Shown here in pieces: positions 60,557-64,000 of a DNA stretch of 64,000 nucleotides (within the stretch, counting starts at the first letter, position 1; the number at the start of each line of letters is the position of its first letter). The position numbers were made by a program, and so were the translations under genes. Under the pieces are notes generated by a model. The model worked only from the letters and a program-made list of their open reading frames with translations, was not told the DNA's origin and ran no database searches. This DNA is from Roseimarinus sediminis (GTDB lineage: Bacteria; Bacteroidota; Bacteroidia; Bacteroidales; Prolixibacteraceae), in the NCBI RefSeq assembly GCF_050433125.1, contig NZ_JBNPXV010000008.1:62001-126000 (forward strand). The letters run 5' to 3'.

Positions 60557-60701
60557 CACAGGAAAGAGAATAATTATTGTCCTGAAATGTTTTGAATTAA
60601 AATACTATTTTTCAACTATAACAAGTTTCTTTCCTAATCTCTTTGTTTATAGTTAATTATCAAAAGTCTAGTATCTAGTATCTAATATCTATCGTCTGAT
60701 T

Positions 60702-62162
60702 CTATCCCATAATCATTCCGATGATGGTAGCCGAGAGCAGGGAGGCCAGCGTTCCGGCCCACAAGGCCCGTAAACCGTATTGCGACAACAAGGTGCGCTT
60801 ATTGGGTGCCAGCGAACCGATTCCGCCAATCTGGATACCAATGGATGCAAAGTTAGCAAATCCACACAAGATGTAGGTCGCCATGATGATCGATTTAGGG
60901 CTTGAAAATAAGCCCGATGCCTTCATGTCGGCCAGACTGATATAGCCTATAAATTCGGTCATGATCAGTTTTTCACCCAGCAGCCGTCCCACCAGGGTGA
61001 TATCCTGAACAGGTACACCAATGAGCCACATCACCGGTGAGAATAAATAACCCAGCACAAACTGCAATGAAAGGTTTTCGTATCGGCCATCGGTCATCTG
61101 GGCGATGGATTCGTTCAGATTGCCAATGTTCCCGATTTTATTCATGATGAAGTTGAACATGGCAATGAAGGCAATGAAAGCCAACAACATACCAGCCACA
61201 TTCACCGCCAGCTTAATGCCTTCGGTGGTACCTGTAGTGATGGCTTCGAGCGGGTTGTCGCCAAACTTGTCCTTGCTTACCTCAACCGTTTTGTTTACTT
61301 CGCCAACCGGAGGAACTATGATTTTTGAAAAGATAATTGCACCCGGAGCAGCCATTACCGATGCGGTAAGCAGGTGTTTGGCAAACTCGAGTCGCAACAC
61401 CGGGTCGTCGCCGCCCAGCATGGCAATATAAGCAGCCAGTACTCCGCCGGCCAGGGTGGCCATTCCCCCCGACATCACCAGGAGCATTTCGGAGTTCGAC
61501 ATGGCAGGCAGGTAACCTTTAATCATTAACGGCGATTCGGTCTGGCCCAGAAATATGTTTCCGGCCACTGAAAGCGCTTCGGCACCCGAAAGGCCCATCA
61601 GTCGTGAAAACACATAGGCCAGTCCTTTTACCACAATCTGTATCACACCAAAATAGAACAGCACACTGGTAAGTGCCGAAAAGAAAATAATGGTTGGCAG
61701 CACCTGAAAAGCAAAAATGTAACCAAATTTCTCGACGTCGAGAAAACCCTCGAAAAGGAAGTTGGTTCCGGCTTCGGTAAAATCGAGTATGACAACAAAT
61801 ATTTTTCCGAAGAATTCAAAAATCCACCTGATAAAAGGTACGTTGAGAATGCCAATCGCCAGTGCAAGCTGCAGGGCCAGTCCAACAAACACTGTTTTCC
61901 AGGGAATATTTTTCTTGTTATTACTAAAAAGCCAGCCCAGTGCCAGCAGCACCACAATGCCCAGCAAGCCGCGAAGAACAGCGATCATGCTAAAGCCACC
62001 GGTGTCGGAAATATCGAGCAGTAAATTGGCCTTGTCGGGCTGAGGGGTGTTGAGCACTGTTTCCACCTCGTTCTGAACCAAGGTGCCGGTGTCGGCCAAA
62101 AGTGGCTCAACACTAAGAAGAAGAATCCCTGCCAAAAGCAGAAGCAAGCCTAAACGCTTCAT
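60702..62162 (-). CDS. Concentrative nucleoside transporter (NupC/CNT family)
   Basis: 486-aa cation-coupled nucleoside importer. The CNT core has 'GLLGIVVLLALGWLFSNNKKNIPWKTVFVGLALQL', 'GNIFLGQTESPLMIKGYL' with the substrate-binding Gln-Thr-Glu, and 'GFANFASIGIQIGGIGSLAPNKR'. An N-terminal signal-like helix plus a ~40-residue acidic loop extends it beyond the minimal CNT length. It sits upstream of thyA and folA, consistent with nucleoside salvage for dTMP supply. Confidence 0.93.
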   Translation of the reverse strand: MKRLGLLLLLAGILLLSVEPLLADTGTLVQNEVETVLNTPQPDKANLLLDISDTGGFSMIAVLRGLLGIVVLLALGWLFSNNKKNIPWKTVFVGLALQLALAIGILNVPFIRWIFEFFGKIFVVILDFTEAGTNFLFEGFLDVEKFGYIFAFQVLPTIIFFSALTSVLFYFGVIQIVVKGLAYVFSRLMGLSGAEALSVAGNIFLGQTESPLMIKGYLPAMSNSEMLLVMSGGMATLAGGVLAAYIAMLGGDDPVLRLEFAKHLLTASVMAAPGAIIFSKIIVPPVGEVNKTVEVSKDKFGDNPLEAITTGTTEGIKLAVNVAGMLLAFIAFIAMFNFIMNKIGNIGNLNESIAQMTDGRYENLSLQFVLGYLFSPVMWLIGVPVQDITLVGRLLGEKLIMTEFIGYISLADMKASGLFSSPKSIIMATYILCGFANFASIGIQIGGIGSLAPNKRTLLSQYGLRALWAGTLASLLSATIIGMIMG

Positions 62163-62242
62163 TTGTTATTAGATTGTTGTGGTTAATACTATCGACATCG
62201 GGCTCCCGAAGAACAGGCTGAACCATTTCAGCACTACCGGTT

Positions 62243-62833
62243 TCAGTTGCCTTTTTCTTTCCTGCGGTGAATTTCATCACGCAATTCCGATGCCCGTTCA
62301 TAATTTTCATCCTGAATGGCATCCTTTAATTGCTGTTCAAGCTCTTCGATGCTGCTGGTGTTGTATTGATCTTCGGGACTGAACATATCATCGTCGTCTT
62401 CCCTTTCGTCGACGCTGTCGTTTACCTCGATGACGATGCCGGCTTTCGACAAGATTTCCTCGCTGGTATAAATGGGGCACTTAAAGCGTAAAGCCAGTGC
62501 CACTGCATCGGAGGTACGGGAATCGACTGCAATGCGGGAACCATTTTGCTCGCAAATGAGCTCGGAATAAAAGATCCCCTCTTCCAGCTTATAAATGATA
62601 ATTTCAACCAGATCGATATTAAAGGCCTGGGCAATGTTTTTAAAAAGATCGTGGGTTAAGGGTCTTGGCGGGTGCAGGCCTTCGAGCTGAATGGCAATCG
62701 ACTGGGCTTCGACAGGACCTATGATGATGGGAATGCGTCGGTCGCCATTTTCTTCGGCCAAAACAAGCGCATAAGCACCTGTTTGCGTTTGACTTACCGA
62801 TAACCCCAATACATTTAATTTTATTTTGAGCAT
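62243..62833 (-). CDS. DUF151 bifunctional nuclease with C-terminal UVR motif
   Basis: 196 aa from ATG 62833 (MLKIKLNVLGLSVSQTQTGAYALVL). The bifunctional nuclease domain spans about 5-135: 'RRIPIIIGPVEAQSIAIQLEG', 'RIAVDSRTSDAVALALRFKCPIY'. An acidic linker 'DEREDDDDMF' leads to a UvrB/C-type motif 'LEQQLKDAIQDENYERASELRDEIHRRK'. The -7 consensus TATCTTTG lies on the minus strand at 62872-62865. Confidence 0.88.
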   Translation of the reverse strand: MLKIKLNVLGLSVSQTQTGAYALVLAEENGDRRIPIIIGPVEAQSIAIQLEGLHPPRPLTHDLFKNIAQAFNIDLVEIIIYKLEEGIFYSELICEQNGSRIAVDSRTSDAVALALRFKCPIYTSEEILSKAGIVIEVNDSVDEREDDDDMFSPEDQYNTSSIEELEQQLKDAIQDENYERASELRDEIHRRKEKGN

Positions 62834-63042
62834 AGAATCGTTTGAAATCGTGTTGCAAGTCAAACAAAGATAAAAATTGTTTTGGCATTGAATAATCAAA
62901 AAAGGCTTTTTATGAAAAGGAAGCAGGCTGAGCTTAAGAAAAGTCAGCAGTCATTAAGGAAAAAGTCATTCAGTAGAAATGCTGCCCCTTACGGGATAAT
63001 TTTCGGATCAATCTCAATTTCTTCATTACTATTTTTTTCGGT

Positions 63043-63155
63043 CTTTAGTCTTTTATCTTCAGTCTTTTGTACACCAGTCTTTTATCTCCAGTCTTTTGTC
63101 TTCAGTCTATTGTCTTTTATCTTCAGTCTTTTATCTCCAGTCTATTTGTATCTAT
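63043..63155. repeat. Imperfect 'cagtcttttatct' tandem words
   Basis: About nine imperfect copies of a 10-13-bp word (CAGTCTTTTATCT, CAGTCTTTTGTCT and variants) just upstream of a small gene. It is one of several families of short word repeats in this genome's spacers. Confidence 0.85.
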
Positions 63156-63175
63156 TTATTTATATATTTGCATCC

Positions 63176-63430
63176 ATGAACAGAATAGAAGTTGAAACGC
63201 TGAATTTAAAAACCAATGGAAGTTGGTTCAAACGTCGGGTGTGGACTCCTCATGGAAAAAAAACCATTGTTTATATGGCCCTGGGAGCGGTAGCGGGTTT
63301 GGCTTACACCTTGTTTTTAGGTGATCATGCCGGTGCTGCCGGCTTTGGCGATATTGCCCGGGGCATGCTGGTGGGCGGATTTTTTGGCTTTTTCATTACC
63401 AACAGTCCTTGTGCACGAGGGCGGTGTTAA
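63176..63430 (+). CDS. Small two-TM protein of unknown function
   Basis: 84 aa from ATG 63176 (MNRIEVETLNLKTNGSWFKR). A longer in-frame ORF upstream runs through repeat DNA and is not credible. Two hydrophobic segments lie at about 30-47 and 57-74, and the tail is 'ITNSPCARGRC' with two cysteines. I do not recognise the family confidently. Confidence 0.6.
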   Translation: MNRIEVETLNLKTNGSWFKRRVWTPHGKKTIVYMALGAVAGLAYTLFLGDHAGAAGFGDIARGMLVGGFFGFFITNSPCARGRC

Positions 63431-63660
63431 GTCCTGCGAACAATATCTTGTTCATTTTTTTTGTAAAATGATCCTCCCTGGCGGGGCAGGGACAGGAGCG
63501 GCAGCTTGCCGACGGTGAGGGCCCTGGTGGAACGTTTTTTTGGCGGCGACCGGAGGGAGCCCGGCGAAAAAACAGTGACACCGGCCCGAAACAAGGCAAC
63601 TATAGCGGATGGCCCGGTGCTTGCAGCCCCCCAAAACGATATCGAAATGCAATTTTTTGA
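63431..63660. other. GC-rich noncoding block upstream of rplU
   Basis: A GC-rich segment (about 63470-63630) in an otherwise AT-rich intergenic region, with words such as GGCGGCGACCGG and GGCCCGGTGCTTGCAGCCC. No frame looks like a protein. In style it resembles the block at 21440-21610. Confidence 0.5.
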
Positions 63661-63669
63661 GGCTAATTA

Positions 63670-63700
63670 TTTGGCAATCATTCAAAATTATCTACTTTTG
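63670..63700 (+). promoter_or_regulatory. Bacteroidota-type promoter for rplU
   Basis: TTTG (63670-63673), a 19-bp spacer and TACTTTTG (63693-63700), an exact fit to the phylum consensus. Predicted start is near 63707, giving a ~77-nt leader. Confidence 0.8.
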
Positions 63701-63783
63701 CAATCCGAAAGTTTCCGAGTTGGCCCGATAAGTGAGAACCAGTGGTTTTCCGCCTTCCGGATGAAATATTTTATTCGATAAAA

Positions 63784-64000
63784 ATGTACGCAATTATTGA
63801 TTTTAACGGATCGCAGTACAAGGTTGAGAAAGATGCCAAGTTGTATGTGAACCGTTTGGAGACAGCCGAAGGCGAGAGCTTCGACATTGAGAAAGTGCTT
63901 TTGATTGATAACGACGGAAAGGTTAGTATTGGAACACCGGTTGTTGAAGGTGCCAAGGTTACTGCCAAAGTTCTGGAGCACCTGAAAGGTGATAAAGTAA
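63784..64000 (+). CDS. rplU: Ribosomal protein bL21, truncated by window end
   Basis: The first 72 codons of the large-subunit protein L21: MYAIIDFNGSQYKVEKDAKL, then 'VNRLETAEGESFDIEKVLLI' and 'IGTPVVEGAKVTAKVLEHLKGDKV', a normal L21 pattern. rpmA (L27) would be expected next, outside the window. Confidence 0.97.
   Translation, partial: MYAIIDFNGSQYKVEKDAKLYVNRLETAEGESFDIEKVLLIDNDGKVSIGTPVVEGAKVTAKVLEHLKGDKV

Noticed and set aside
62882..63175. N-terminal extension of the small membrane-protein ORF
   Set aside because: It is made of low-complexity 'cagtctttt' repeats; the ATG at 63176 begins the plausible protein.
63506..63781. 91-codon ORF upstream of rplU
   Set aside because: It reads through the GC-rich noncoding block and the rplU promoter, with no recognisable protein character.

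Overview
The window comes from a bacterium of the phylum Bacteroidota, most likely an anaerobic or facultative member of class Bacteroidia (Bacteroidales/Marinilabiliales type). The evidence is direct: three large secreted proteins end in type IX secretion (T9SS) sorting domains; several promoters fit the phylum's TTTG-N19/20-TAnnTTTG pattern; Shine-Dalgarno sequences are mostly weak; and the gene set includes 2-oxoacid:ferredoxin oxidoreductase, a group-B-like [FeFe]-hydrogenase, a fused hisB, and a C10 peptidase. Genes are moderately AT-rich, intergenic DNA more so, apart from two GC-rich noncoding blocks.

Layout. 1-2.3 kb (minus): ammonium transporter, PII protein and a TorF-like outer-membrane protein behind one promoter. 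2.7-10 kb (plus): a phenylalanine locus of paaK, a tandem-ACT protein, a newly recognised Phe leader peptide/attenuator, pheA, an aminotransferase and a four-subunit 2-oxoacid oxidoreductase. 10-20 kb: a T9SS beta-helix protein, an ABCG-like exporter with a lipoprotein, a T9SS GH16 glucanase, a 6 x 23-bp tandem repeat and a small membrane protein. 20.5-21.4 kb: an ECF sigma factor with a candidate anti-sigma factor. 21.7-35.7 kb: a long his operon (hisG, D, C, B, H, A, F, E) behind a His leader peptide/attenuator. It is interleaved with three four-helix-bundle genes, a GxxExxY gene, purU, a DUF4386-like gene, a thioredoxin gene, a SatD/DUF3307 pair and a final MFS gene. 35.8-39 kb: [FeFe]-hydrogenase-like protein, DUF1460 lipoprotein and glycerophosphodiesterase. 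39.1-51.5 kb: gltDB, argH, two tandem glycosyltransferases and an argE-like peptidase. 51.6-64 kb: a 1497-aa C10 peptidase, lon, folA, thyA, a nucleoside transporter, a DUF151 nuclease, a small membrane protein and the start of rplU.

How it fits together. Nitrogen assimilation (Amt, PII, GltBD) feeds amino-acid synthesis (Phe, His, Arg). Two biosynthetic operons carry the full architecture of translation-coupled attenuation: a leader peptide rich in the cognate amino acid, an antiterminator beginning at its stop codon, and a competing terminator. The Phe attenuator sits directly upstream of both prephenate dehydratase and the oxidoreductase. This argues that the oxidoreductase works in the biosynthetic direction (phenylacetyl-CoA to phenylpyruvate), next to the classical chorismate route.

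The most unusual structural feature is in the his operon. Each four-helix-bundle or GxxExxY gene is bracketed by inverted repeats whose sequence is private to that insertion, and ORF-less hairpins of the same style occupy other his spacers. A ~145-165-nt leader is also duplicated upstream of pheA and of an unrelated lipoprotein gene, aligned to both start codons.
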